Shown piece after piece: positions 8,574 to 16,012 of a stretch of 64,000 nt of DNA (position 1 is its first letter; every line of letters begins with the position of its first letter). This DNA comes from Aphodovivens avicola (lineage in GTDB: Bacteria > Actinomycetota > Coriobacteriia > Coriobacteriales > Eggerthellaceae): NCBI GenBank assembly GCA_018712515.1, contig DVGW01000028.1, positions 1 through 64,000 on the forward strand, in the 5' to 3' direction. The notes under the pieces were generated by a model. It did not search any database. It was not told the origin of the DNA and saw only the letters and a program-made list of their open reading frames with translations. The position numbers and the translations under genes are program-made.

Positions 8574-9392
8574 ATGGCCCGCATCAATACAGCCACTAGG
8601 CCTTTTTTCTGCGTGCCGAAGAGGAGTGGTCGAGCCTACATTGAGGATGAGGTTGAGTTCGATTGGCATAGCGGAATAAGCTGGCAGGTAAGGCAGCGAT
8701 CCAGCGACGCTATGCACGAGGCAATTTTGAGGAAATTTTCGCAAAGCGACCTGAAGCCGAGCGATATCCTCGAAGTCTCAACGGCATCGCATGATTACGA
8801 AGTCGGACAAGCCCTGTCGGCAATGAATCTTGTCTACGTCAATTCCGATACTCTCGAATCCTATCCTCTGGAGAACTGGTTCCAGTCATCGAAGGTCTTC
8901 ATCAAGGACGGCAAAGAGGCGGGCCCCTATAGGGACCTGCTGAACGTCAGGCTTGCCAAGCGGTACATTGATCCTCATCCTGACAAGAAGACCATCGAGC
9001 AGCTTGAAAACGACCCTCTTTTCAAAAAGATCCAAAGCGAGGTCCGCGGTGCGACAATGGGCTGCTTCAGACTATCGGGCGAGGACTACCCCCTGCTCCC
9101 CAGGAGCGCCTTCTACGACTATCTCTACGTCAGCGCTCTGAGCCAGCCGCAAAACAGGAGGCTGGCCGAGGGTCTCATGGGTTTCAGGGTCTTTACGGAC
9201 ATCATGTTCAATCCGGGAAGCGGGAAGACCAGGAGATTCAATACACAAGCACGAAGCTGCGCAATTTTTGTCGCTCTTTCCAAACGCGGAGCCCTAGATT
9301 CGGGAATGCCGACGTTCAAAGAGTTCGTGCGGCAGGTCGATTACAAACCTGATGCCGATGTGGAGGGGGGCTTTCAGCCGAAGCTTTTCTAA
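8574..9392 (+). CDS. NADAR/YbiA-like protein, putative antitoxin of the DarT-RecQ operon (272 aa)
   Basis: ATG start 5 bp after the coiled-coil gene. The segment LSAMNL (81-86) followed by LENWFQSSKVF (99-109) resembles, in order and spacing, the FSNF ... SEHYFQAQKF core of NADAR-fold proteins such as YbiA (E-x-x-F-Q-x-x-K). Other strong-looking blocks are ILEVSTAS, GPYRDLL, RVFTDIMFNPGSGK and TQARSCAIFVALS. NADAR proteins are N-glycosidases, and some pair with DarT toxins to remove ADP-ribose from guanine in DNA; that pairing is published knowledge. Assigning this protein to NADAR is my inference from a short motif and from its DarT neighbour. It may instead be a separate conserved family of unknown function. 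Confidence 0.65.
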   Translation: MARINTATRPFFCVPKRSGRAYIEDEVEFDWHSGISWQVRQRSSDAMHEAILRKFSQSDLKPSDILEVSTASHDYEVGQALSAMNLVYVNSDTLESYPLENWFQSSKVFIKDGKEAGPYRDLLNVRLAKRYIDPHPDKKTIEQLENDPLFKKIQSEVRGATMGCFRLSGEDYPLLPRSAFYDYLYVSALSQPQNRRLAEGLMGFRVFTDIMFNPGSGKTRRFNTQARSCAIFVALSKRGALDSGMPTFKEFVRQVDYKPDADVEGGFQPKLF

Positions 9393-9804
9393 TAGGGTAT
9401 GCCATCGCGTTCGGCGATGCGTCAGCATGCAGCACGATGGCCCTGCGAGAAATGACGCCCTGCTCTTTGCCGCTGTTCGTCAGCCCGGACCAGGGCCTTT
9501 GCGTATCGTTGTTCTCTCTGACGGGGATAGTGCTCTGGATTGCGTGGCGTAACGCCGCTTTCCGGTGGTGATGGTAAAGCGCGGCGTTACGCGGAATTTG
9601 AATTGCAGGAGTTCGGATTCTCTATGGAGGTGACAACCGGATATGGCGGGATGCACGAAACGGAGAGACTCGCGTCCGAGACCTTCAGGATGCTCGGGCG
9701 ATGCGGCGTTCGAACGGGCAGGAAGCGCGGCGCGCGTCGTGGCGTGTTGCTTTAGGGCATGAATCCGGCCTCTCGTCTATCGCCTGCTAATCGGACTAAC
9801 ACTA
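9393..9804. other. Intergenic region between the DarT-RecQ operon and the HigB/HigA-like pair
   Basis: About 410 bp without a supported gene. Short rightward frames (for example from 9540 or 9624) have no good ribosome site and Arg-rich, frame-shadow-like translations. The only clear structure is the hairpin at 9547-9592. The two neighbouring units face each other, so this gap should hold terminators for both. Confidence 0.5.
9547..9592. repeat. 12-bp inverted repeat (hairpin)
   Basis: GCGTAACGCCGC and its exact reverse complement are separated by 22 bp, and an AAA/TTT pair can extend the stem with a 2-nt bulge. No U-run follows on either strand, so it is not a standard intrinsic terminator, though its place between convergent units would fit a terminator or an excision or replication structure. 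Confidence 0.5.
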
Positions 9805-10077
9805 TTAGACGAAGCTGATCTCGAGTTTCCTGCCCAGGCCTCTGGCTATCTTCTCAAGGGTCGCCACGGACGGGTTGCCGTTGCCGTTCTCGAGCCGGCA
9901 GAGGTTGGAGGCCTTCATGCCGCAGCGCTCCGCGAGCTCCTGCTGGGTGAGCCCTTCTTCCATCCTCGCCTCCACGATTCGGTGCATGACGTCGCGCTCC
10001 GCGGACTGCTCGTCCCATTCCCGGGCGAACCCTTCGTCCTGGAGGGATCTCTCCAGGTGCTTTCTGAAATCACTCAT
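9805..10077 (-). CDS. HigA-type XRE antitoxin (90 aa)
   Basis: A helix-turn-helix of the XRE/Cro family is plain: EEGLTQQELAERCGMKASNLCRLENGNGNPSVATLEKIARGLG at about residues 42-84. The N-terminal 35 residues are charged and helical, as in antitoxins that wrap the toxin. It overlaps the end of the toxin gene by 8 bp. Toxin-first order and an XRE antitoxin are typical of HigBA. It probably binds the palindrome at 10433-10446 to repress the pair. Confidence 0.85.
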   Translation of the reverse strand: MSDFRKHLERSLQDEGFAREWDEQSAERDVMHRIVEARMEEGLTQQELAERCGMKASNLCRLENGNGNPSVATLEKIARGLGRKLEISFV

Positions 10078-10414
10078 TTCTCGACCTCCAGTCCTCGCGC
10101 ATCCTCTTCGCCCGCTCGATCTCCCTCGCGGGGGTCTTCTGCGTCTTCTTGACGAAGCCGTGGGTGAGCACGATCCCCCCTCCGGCGACGAAGAAGTAGA
10201 GGACCCTCGTGATGTCGCTTCCCTGCACGGTCCTCAGCTCGAATATCCCGTCGTCGAGATGCCTGGAGAACGGCATCCCCAGGGCGGGACCGTGCTCCTC
10301 CAGCAGCTCGAGCCTTCCGAAGACCTTCGCCCTCATCTTCGCGGTCAGGCCGTCGATGAACTCCTCGACGGGGCGCCTGCCCCTGGCGTCCTCGTAGTAG
10401 TTGACCTCGTACAT
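10070..10414 (-). CDS. RelE/HigB-type (Gp49-like) toxin (114 aa)
   Basis: I chose the ATG at 10414 because GAAGGAG lies just upstream; the in-frame ATG at 10438 overlaps the operator. The protein has the Gp49/HigB pattern: YYEDARGRRPVEEFID, LELLEEHGPALGMPFSRHLDDGIFELR, ITRVLYFFVAGGGIVLTHGFVKKTQKTP and EIERAKRMREDW. Members are ribosome-dependent mRNA interferases. It is translated first, with the antitoxin gene overlapping its end. Within the island it likely stabilises the element or acts in phage defence. Confidence 0.85.
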   Translation of the reverse strand: MYEVNYYEDARGRRPVEEFIDGLTAKMRAKVFGRLELLEEHGPALGMPFSRHLDDGIFELRTVQGSDITRVLYFFVAGGGIVLTHGFVKKTQKTPAREIERAKRMREDWRSRNE

Positions 10415-10432
10415 CAAGGCTCCTTCAAATCT

Positions 10433-10446
10433 TATCAAATATGATA
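10433..10446. promoter_or_regulatory. Palindromic operator of the toxin-antitoxin pair
   Basis: TATCA-AATA-TGATA lies 19 bp upstream of the toxin start, in a short AT-rich patch that also offers a minus-strand -10-like hexamer. Autoregulation by an XRE antitoxin is the norm for such pairs. Confidence 0.5.
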
Positions 10447-10468
10447 ATTGTTGGCAATCGCCACGGGA

Positions 10469-11725
10469 TTACTCGCCGCCCAGCAGCTCGCCGATCTCGT
10501 CGGCCGCCTCACGGTCGTTCTGCTCGATGGCGTGCGCGTAGATGTCCATGGTGAGTGCCGCCGTGCTGTGGCCGAGCCTGTTCTGCACGGTCTTGATGTC
10601 CGCCCCGTTGCTTATAAGGAGCGTCGCCTGGGTGTGCCGGAGCTCGTGGAACTTCAGGCCCTCGTAGCCCGTCCTCTTGATGCGGGGGATTCCGCGCGAG
10701 TCAACGTACCTGATCGCGCGCCCCTGCTCGCCGAAGCCGTTCTCCACGCAGAACTCGCGGAACCACCTCCCGAAGATGTTGGGGTCGTAGTATCCCCCGT
10801 AGACGTTGGTGACGACGGGGCTCTTCTCGGTTTGCAGGATCGCTATCGCGTCGGTGTCCTCGCGGTCGAGCCTGCGCTTCCTGTTCTCGAGCTCAATCCT
10901 CTGCGTCCGCTTCCACTCCTCTAGGTACGCGACGATCTCGCTGTCGAGGGATATCCAGCGCTTGCTCTTCCTGCTTTTGGGATCTCGCGGGACCTTGTCG
11001 CACGCGTACTGCTGCGCCACGTAGAGCTTGCGCTTGTCGAAGTGGACCTGCTCCCATGTGAGGCCGAGCACCTCCCCGCGCCTCATGCCCGTGTGCAGGG
11101 CGAGCAGCACCGCGCAGTGCGGGGCGCTCGCCGGGAGCCCGAGGATGATGGAGTTGAGCCTCTGCGCCTCGTCGACCGTGAGGCTGTGCCTCTCCTTGGG
11201 CTTCGGCCGGGGGATGGATATGGGGGAGCAGGGGTTCTTGGCGATGAGTCCGTCGTCGACCGCCTGGTTCATGATCTGGGAGAGCTTCTGGTGGACACGG
11301 TGCAGCCTGCTCTCGGTCGCGCCCTCCTTGCGCATCCTGGAGTAGGCGTTCCTCAAGGTGAAGGTGTCGAGGTCCTGCAGGCGGTACGCCCCGAAGAACG
11401 AGGATATCCACTTGATCTCGTAGGACTCCCTGTTCCACGCGAGCGGGCTCCTGAACTCGTGCTCGCGCTCCTCGTGGAACCGGGCGGCGTAGTCCCCGAC
11501 GGTTATGTCGCTCGGCTTTATGGCGGAGGGGTCCATGAGCTCGGCGCGGTACTCCATCAGCGCCTTGGCCGCCTCCGACTTGGTGCCGTGGACGGTGCGG
11601 CTGGGCGACTTCCTGTACTTGCCCGTCACGGGGTCCTTGCCGAGCGAGACCCTGATGCGCCACGTGTTCTTCTTGCCCGCCTTTTCGATTGATCCTATGC
11701 CGGATAATGAGCTTCTTCCTGACAT
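10469..11725 (-). CDS. int: Tyrosine-recombinase integrase of the island (418 aa)
   Basis: ATG at 11725 with AAAGGG upstream. Layout: N-terminal AP2-like DNA-binding arm (about 1-60, WRIRVSLGKDPVTGKYRK), SAM-like core-binding domain (about 72-170), and catalytic domain (about 180-410). The active-site residues are visible: Arg in HTGMRRGEV (215/216), HELRHTQATLL (His-x-x-Arg-His), LGHSTAALTMDIY with the nucleophilic Tyr. This is the integrase type of Gram-positive integrative elements and phages (phage_integrase, ICEBs1/Tn916-like). It lies about 255 bp from the tRNA-derived attachment site and points inward. It should catalyse integration and excision at the tRNA 3' end. No excisionase was recognised. 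Confidence 0.95.
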   Translation of the reverse strand: MSGRSSLSGIGSIEKAGKKNTWRIRVSLGKDPVTGKYRKSPSRTVHGTKSEAAKALMEYRAELMDPSAIKPSDITVGDYAARFHEEREHEFRSPLAWNRESYEIKWISSFFGAYRLQDLDTFTLRNAYSRMRKEGATESRLHRVHQKLSQIMNQAVDDGLIAKNPCSPISIPRPKPKERHSLTVDEAQRLNSIILGLPASAPHCAVLLALHTGMRRGEVLGLTWEQVHFDKRKLYVAQQYACDKVPRDPKSRKSKRWISLDSEIVAYLEEWKRTQRIELENRKRRLDREDTDAIAILQTEKSPVVTNVYGGYYDPNIFGRWFREFCVENGFGEQGRAIRYVDSRGIPRIKRTGYEGLKFHELRHTQATLLISNGADIKTVQNRLGHSTAALTMDIYAHAIEQNDREAADEIGELLGGE

Positions 11726-11980
11726 CGTCTGCCCTTTCCCTTCTCGTCTTCATGGGAAAGAAGACCGCCGTTCGAGACACCTCTTGTCAAGTGTCTGATA
11801 CGGTCTTCTTTTCCGTCTTCGGTCACAGTACAGAAACGTACTGTTTTGGGCAAATTTGGGCAAATTATGGGCGAAAATGCTGAAACAGTCTGAAACATCA
11901 TGGGTATCAGGTTTTTTTGACAGGCTTATGACCTGTGGAAATAGGGAAAAATGAAACAATCTGGTCACTAATAGGGTGTT
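11726..11980. promoter_or_regulatory. Integrase upstream region with arm-type repeat candidates
   Basis: About 255 bp of lower-GC DNA between int and the attachment site. It contains an inverted repeat, ACAGTAC-6 bp-GTACTGT (11825-11844), then two abutting copies of TTGGGCAAAT (11846-11865). Such short repeats beside an att core are commonly integrase arm or excisionase sites. The int promoter must also be here. Confidence 0.45.
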
Positions 11981-12025
11981 CTCATAACCCGAAGGTCGTA
12001 GGTTCGAATCCAGCCCCCGCGACCA
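11981..12025 (+). other. Island attachment site: 3' half of a tRNA-Met(CAU) gene
   Basis: From the anticodon loop (CTCATAA) the sequence reads as a tRNA: CCCG anticodon-stem strand, variable region AAGGTCG, T-loop GGTTCGAATCC and acceptor end CCCCCGCGACCA with encoded CCA. The CCCG stem strand and overall match to E. coli tRNA-fMet suggest the initiator tRNA. The bases to the left (GGGTGTT) do not pair as a stem or form a D-arm, so this is a duplicated 3' segment and not a working gene. The T-stem has an A-A mismatch. It marks the right end of the island. Confidence 0.85.
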
Positions 12026-12034
12026 AAAACAATC

Positions 12035-12068
12035 GCCTGAACTGGGAAAACAGTTCAGGCGTTTTTCT
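12035..12068 (+). terminator. Intrinsic terminator after the tRNA 3' end
   Basis: Perfect 10-bp stem GCCTGAACTG / CAGTTCAGGC with a 6-nt loop, followed by GTTTTTCTTT. It is probably the native terminator of the tRNA gene before the island split the two. Confidence 0.9.
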
Positions 12069-12275
12069 TTGCCAAGGGTCGAAAACGGGCGACCGTGTAG
12101 GTATCCGTGTAGGTATCCGCGCACATGCCTCCATCCCGGTCAAATCATCAGCTTGGAAACCCTTTCTTTCCGGCGGCAATTTCCTGCAGCTTTGCGGTTC
12201 TGAACTTATACTATGCAAAACAGGCGATCGAAGTACACCGGACGTTCTTGCGGCACTGAAGGGGAGGGTGCTCCT

Positions 12276-13130
12276 ATGGGCTGGGCGATACTTGCAGACT
12301 CAAGCTGCAATCTGAGGGAATACCATCCCAAGGCCTCCGACGCGGTCTATCGCGTCGCGCCGCTCAAGATAAACATCGCGGGGCGCGAATACGTCGATGA
12401 CGCTTCTTTGGACGTCGCTGAGCTGAACCGTCTCATCATCGAAGAGACCGCCGCTTCTTCCAGCTCGTGCCCCAGCGTCGGCGAGTGGGCGGAGCTGTTC
12501 CGATCCGCCGACAACGTCATCGCCATCACCATCTCCGCCCGGCTGTCGGGAAGCTACGAGGCCGCCTGCATGGCGCGCGACATGGTGCTCGAGGAGGGCC
12601 CGCGCAACATCCATATCGTCAACTCGCGTGCGGCGGGCGGCAAACTCGAGCTGCTCGTGGCGAGATTGGATGAGTTCCTCGCCGAGCATCCCACGGCGTC
12701 GTTCGACGATGCCGTTTCCTTCATCGACGGGCTCGAGGCCTCCTCGACCGTGCTCTTCTCCCTGAGCAGTTACGACAACCTCACCAAATCGGGACGCATG
12801 CCCAAGCTGGCGGGCCATCTTGCCAGCAAGCTGAACATCCGCATCCTAGGGATCGCGAGCGACGAGGGCACCATCAAGATCGTGGGCCCCACGCGCGGAT
12901 CGCGCAAGACGCTCGACAAGATCGTGCACACGATGGGCGAGCAGGACTTCGACGGCGGTATGGTCTACATCGACCATGTGGACAACGAGCCAGGCGCGCA
13001 GGCGTTGGCTGACCGCATCCGTCAGGAGTGGCCCAACGCGGGGGTCCGGATCCTGCCGTGCGGCGGCCTGTGCTCGTATTATGCCGAGAGCAAAGGCCTG
13101 ATCATCGGCTTCGGGACAGCGCGGGCTTAG
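12276..13130 (+). CDS. DegV family fatty-acid-binding protein (284 aa)
   Basis: The start at 12276 follows GGGGAGGGTG; upstream in-frame codons come from the gap after the tRNA terminator. The N-terminus MGWAILADSSCNL has the ADSS motif, and TISARLSGSYEAACMA and SYDNLTKSGRMPKLAG are the usual lipid-binding and GRM blocks of DegV/FakB. FakB-type proteins bind a fatty acid and present it to the FakA kinase for phosphorylation. Length is normal. It is the first chromosomal gene right of the island, has no operon partner, and no fakA lies nearby. Confidence 0.9.
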   Translation: MGWAILADSSCNLREYHPKASDAVYRVAPLKINIAGREYVDDASLDVAELNRLIIEETAASSSSCPSVGEWAELFRSADNVIAITISARLSGSYEAACMARDMVLEEGPRNIHIVNSRAAGGKLELLVARLDEFLAEHPTASFDDAVSFIDGLEASSTVLFSLSSYDNLTKSGRMPKLAGHLASKLNIRILGIASDEGTIKIVGPTRGSRKTLDKIVHTMGEQDFDGGMVYIDHVDNEPGAQALADRIRQEWPNAGVRILPCGGLCSYYAESKGLIIGFGTARA

Positions 13131-13329
13131 CTGCGCCGCTTCCGCGAAGCATCCGGCTCGTCGCCCGCGGCGGACGGCGGCTCTTCTCGTTCGGCGATGC
13201 ATGTCGCACCAGATGGAGCACCTATCGGTTGACTATAGTGTGCGGTCGGGCTTTCTCTGATAGAATCGGGGCGGTTGTCGTCGCGCGGCGGCGGCAGTCG
13301 GAACGAGTTCAAGCGATGGAGGTGCGCAA

Positions 13330-14373
13330 GTGCGCGACGCTATGGATTGGGTGCGAGGCCATATTGCGATTGTGGTCGGCGCCGTTGCGGTGGTCGTCGT
13401 GGTGGCGGCTGTGGCGATTATGGTCGCTCTGGGGGTTTTCTCCTCGAAGGCCGAGATGCCGAAGATCATGCCGAGCGAGGAGGCGACGGTGGACGTCTCG
13501 CTTTCCGTCACCGCAGACGCCGGCTGGACGGTCGATTCCACACCGGCCATCGTTCACGTCAAGGGTGCCGACGAAGACACCTCCGAAGTCGATTTCTATC
13601 ATGCCGTTGCCGCCGATGAGGAGGGCAACAAGGGATCTTCCAAGGTGACGATCACCGAGGGCAGCTACACCGTGGCGTTCCTCGCGCCCGTTAACGCCGA
13701 CGGCTCCACGTTCAACATCGATGCGGCGGTGGCCGCGCAGTCCATCGAGGTCGACGCCGATGCCGACGCGCCCACCGTCGCGTGCGCGATGGCGCAGATC
13801 CCCGCCGACCAGGTCGGTGACGATGTGCTCCAGGCCGCGATCGCGAACCTGCGCGCCGCCGTCGATCTGGGCGACGCGACGCTGAAGGGCAACGCCGGAC
13901 GCGACATCCTGGCCAAGATGGAGGCCAACATCGCCAACAATCCGAACGTCTCCGAGGAGACCAAGGTCGAAGCCGAGCGCGTCGAAGAGGAGGCTGATGT
14001 CGACAGCACGCCGGTTTCCACCGTGGTGACGCGTCCGTACACGCCTTCGCAGGGAGGGAGCTACACGCCTCCCAGCACGGGAACGGGCAACCAGGGCGGC
14101 GGACAAGGCGGAGCCGGGGACGGCGGCCAGGGCGGCGGCCAGGATGACCAGGGCGGCACCGAGAATCCCCCCGTCGATCCCGGTCAGGGCGGCGGCGAGG
14201 TCGTCGATCCCAATCCGGGCGGCGGTGACCAGGGAGGCACCGAGGGCGGTGGCGATCAGGGCGGCACGGGCGAGCCTGAGACGCCTCCCGTCGATCCCGG
14301 CACGGGTGATTCCGAAACCGGCGGCAACGTGGACGTGACGCCCGAGACCCCGGACACCCCCTCCGTGGCATAG
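13330..14373 (+). CDS. Membrane-anchored exported protein with Gly/Gln/Pro-rich tail (347 aa)
   Basis: The GTG at 13330 has GGAGGTG upstream; an ATG at 13342 is an alternative. Residues about 9-37 form one long Val/Ala hydrophobic segment (signal anchor). Residues about 45-150 look like a beta-rich extracytoplasmic domain, then a helical stretch with regular Ala/Asn. From residue about 240 the chain is low-complexity (GGQGGAGDGGQGGGQDDQGG and PPVDPG repeats), typical of a cell-wall-spanning linker. No LPXTG-type signal is visible at the C-terminus. No family recognised. Probably surface exposed. Confidence 0.75.
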   Translation: MRDAMDWVRGHIAIVVGAVAVVVVVAAVAIMVALGVFSSKAEMPKIMPSEEATVDVSLSVTADAGWTVDSTPAIVHVKGADEDTSEVDFYHAVAADEEGNKGSSKVTITEGSYTVAFLAPVNADGSTFNIDAAVAAQSIEVDADADAPTVACAMAQIPADQVGDDVLQAAIANLRAAVDLGDATLKGNAGRDILAKMEANIANNPNVSEETKVEAERVEEEADVDSTPVSTVVTRPYTPSQGGSYTPPSTGTGNQGGGQGGAGDGGQGGGQDDQGGTENPPVDPGQGGGEVVDPNPGGGDQGGTEGGGDQGGTGEPETPPVDPGTGDSETGGNVDVTPETPDTPSVA

Positions 14374-14442
14374 GTTCGCCTTCGGCCCGACTTTCACCGA
14401 AAACGGCGATGCGGCGCGGTCCGCAAGCGCTATCATACGCAT

Positions 14443-14558
14443 GGATGCAGGGGTACCTGCGCTGCCAGCCGCACGATGTGCGGAGAGGCGGCGTTGGTTG
14501 AGAGGGCGCACGCCCAACCCTTCGAACCTGTCAGTTAACACTGGTGTAGGGAGCATGC
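14443..14558 (+). promoter_or_regulatory. TPP riboswitch (THI element)
   Basis: Conserved parts are present in order: GGGGTACC near 14450, a hairpin, TTGAGAGGGCGCACGCCCAACCC (the CUGAGA-type core) at about 14498, GAACCTG, and ACTGGTGTAGGGAGC at the 3' side. ATGC at 14445-14448 can pair with GCAT at 14553-14556 as P1. A TATCAT -10-like hexamer lies at 14431-14436. It precedes thiM and a terminator hairpin, so TPP should shut off the salvage operon. Confidence 0.92.
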
Positions 14559-14571
14559 TTGCGATCGCAGG

Positions 14572-14601
14572 GGCGCTGCCGTAACCGGTGGCGCCTTTTT
14601 C
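14572..14601 (+). terminator. Riboswitch-controlled intrinsic terminator
   Basis: GGCGCTGCCG / CGGTGGCGCC (10 bp with two G-U pairs, loop TAAC) followed by TTTTT, just downstream of the riboswitch and 76 bp before thiM. This is the expected expression platform for attenuation. Confidence 0.85.
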
Positions 14602-14677
14602 GTTGGCGCCGCCGCCGGTGCGTTTCCGCGTCCATCCAGCGCGGAGCATCGCAAGGACTTCCGGGAAAGGAACGTTC

Positions 14678-15517
14678 ATGATCGACAAGGCCCAGCTGCA
14701 ACAGCAGATCGCCGCCGCCGCCCGCGAGGTGCGCGGCACCAACCCCATGGCGGGATCCATCACCAACACGGTGACCATCAACTTCGTCGCAAACGCGCAG
14801 ATCGCGGTAGGCGGGTCCGCCGCCATGGTCTACCTGCCCGATGAGGGGGAGTTCCTCGCTGGCGCGGGCGGCGCGACTTACATCAACGTCGGCACGCTGT
14901 TCCCCATCTACAAGGAGACGCTTCCGCGCACGGCGCGCACGCTGCACGAGGCGGGCAAGCCGTGGGTGCTCGATCCCGTCGCGATCGGCATCGGCGAGAT
15001 GCGCACCGACCTGCTCGCGCAGTTCAAGGAGTTCAAACCGACGATCATCCGCGGAAACGCCTCCGAGGTGATCGCGCTTGCGAACCTGTGGGAGCTCGAG
15101 GGCGACGGCGGCGCGTCGCAGGTGCGCGGCGTCGATTCCACTCAGGCGGTCGACGAGGCGCGGGCTGCCGCGGTGGCGCTCGCCCGCTACACGGGCGGGG
15201 CGGTGGCCGTGTCGGGGAAGACGGATTTGGTCACCGACGGCGAGGTCGTGTGCTACTCCTGCGGCGGATCGCATTTCATGGCGAAGATCACAGGGTCGGG
15301 CTGCAGCTTGGGCGGCGTGTGCGCCGTGTATGCCGCATGCGCCGAGACGCCGCTGGCGGCTGCGATGGCGGGCGTGCAGGTGTACAACCTGGCGGGCTCG
15401 CGTGCCGAGGCGAAGGTCGACGCGCCCGGCAGCTTCCAGGTCGCCTTCATCGATGAGCTGTACAAGGCGACGCCCGAGGATATCGCCGCCAATCCGTTCG
15501 AGATCGAGGAGGCGTAG
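14678..15517 (+). CDS. thiM: Hydroxyethylthiazole kinase
   Basis: The ATG at 14678 follows GGGAAAGGAA. The protein is a ribokinase-like ThiM: NPMAGSITNTVTINFVANA at the start (substrate pocket), KPWVLDPVAIG, IIRGNASEVIAL and the anion-hole/catalytic end ITGSGCSLGGVCA with its Gly-Ser-Gly-Cys. It phosphorylates the thiazole alcohol of thiamine breakdown products for coupling by ThiE. Length (279 aa) is slightly above the usual 260-270. It is the first gene of the TPP-riboswitch operon with a thiamine-binding-type protein and thiE, and no thiD lies here. Confidence 0.95.
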   Translation: MIDKAQLQQQIAAAAREVRGTNPMAGSITNTVTINFVANAQIAVGGSAAMVYLPDEGEFLAGAGGATYINVGTLFPIYKETLPRTARTLHEAGKPWVLDPVAIGIGEMRTDLLAQFKEFKPTIIRGNASEVIALANLWELEGDGGASQVRGVDSTQAVDEARAAAVALARYTGGAVAVSGKTDLVTDGEVVCYSCGGSHFMAKITGSGCSLGGVCAVYAACAETPLAAAMAGVQVYNLAGSRAEAKVDAPGSFQVAFIDELYKATPEDIAANPFEIEEA

Positions 15518-15637
15518 CGCCGCTCAGCGCGAGCGAAGCGCAGCGATAGGGGCCGTCCCCGCACCAAGGCGAAGCGAGCCGAAGCGCGGCGGATCCGCTC
15601 CGAACGTCGAAGCCAAACGAAAGGGAGGGTGCCGCAT

Positions 15638-16012
15638 ATGAACACGTTGGTCGCCGTTGCGATCGCTCCGTTCGGCGTGGGCGACGAGCTCGCCGAGCGT
15701 GTGGCGGAGGTGGTGCGCGTGATCCGCGAATCGGGTCTTCCGAGCAAGACCAGCTCGATGTTCACCGAGATCGAAGGCGAATGGGACGAGGTCATGCGCG
15801 TGGTGAAGGACGCCACGATGGTGCTTGCCGAGAAGGGGATCCGCACCGAGGTCGTTCTGAAGGCGGACGTGCGTCCCGGCTTCGAGAACATGATGGAGCG
15901 CAAGGTCGCCGTGGTCGACGCGCTGCTGGAGGGGGACGGTGCCGTGCCGCATGCGGAATCGAATGTGACGGACGCCCTAGATTGCCCGAGTGGGGAAAGG
16001 AGCTGCAAATGA
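15638..16012 (+). CDS. MTH1187/YkoF-type thiamine-binding protein (124 aa)
   Basis: The ATG at 15638 has AAAGGGAGGG upstream. The sequence fits the DUF77/MTH1187 family: VAVAIAPFG at the start, VIRESGLPSKTSSMFTEIEGEWDEVMRVV and HxVL-like MVLAEKGIRTEVVLKADVRPG. Family members form ferredoxin-like tetramers that bind thiamine or HMP. Usual members are about 100 aa; this one has a 20-residue polar tail that overlaps thiE by ATGA. Position between thiM and thiE under a TPP riboswitch supports a thiamine role, perhaps intracellular binding of thiamine or its precursors. A 120-bp gap separates it from thiM. Confidence 0.85.
   Translation: MNTLVAVAIAPFGVGDELAERVAEVVRVIRESGLPSKTSSMFTEIEGEWDEVMRVVKDATMVLAEKGIRTEVVLKADVRPGFENMMERKVAVVDALLEGDGAVPHAESNVTDALDCPSGERSCK

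Larger units (their letters stand above)
1..12025. mobile_element. Right part of a tRNA-integrated genomic island with defence-type cargo
   Basis: The right boundary is the tRNA 3'-half copy at 11981-12025, with a tyrosine integrase pointing inward at 10469-11725. Gene content (ATPase/TOPRIM pair, DarT-RecQ operon, HigB/HigA-like pair, unknown small proteins) and visibly lower GC between about 1.3 and 9.4 kb contrast with the housekeeping genes that follow. Because the tRNA fragment reads rightward and lacks its 5' half, the intact tRNA gene should lie at the left end, outside the window, so the left limit given here is only the window edge. No conjugation or phage structural genes are visible. 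Confidence 0.8.

Noticed and set aside
9540..9755. Short plus-strand frames between the DarT-RecQ operon and the HigB/HigA-like pair
   Set aside because: No ribosome site, Arg-rich ends, and one overlaps the hairpin at 9547-9592.
11941..12025. Complete tRNA-Met gene at the island edge
   Set aside because: Only the part from the anticodon loop to CCA is tRNA-like; the 5' half cannot form the acceptor strand, D-arm or anticodon-stem partner.
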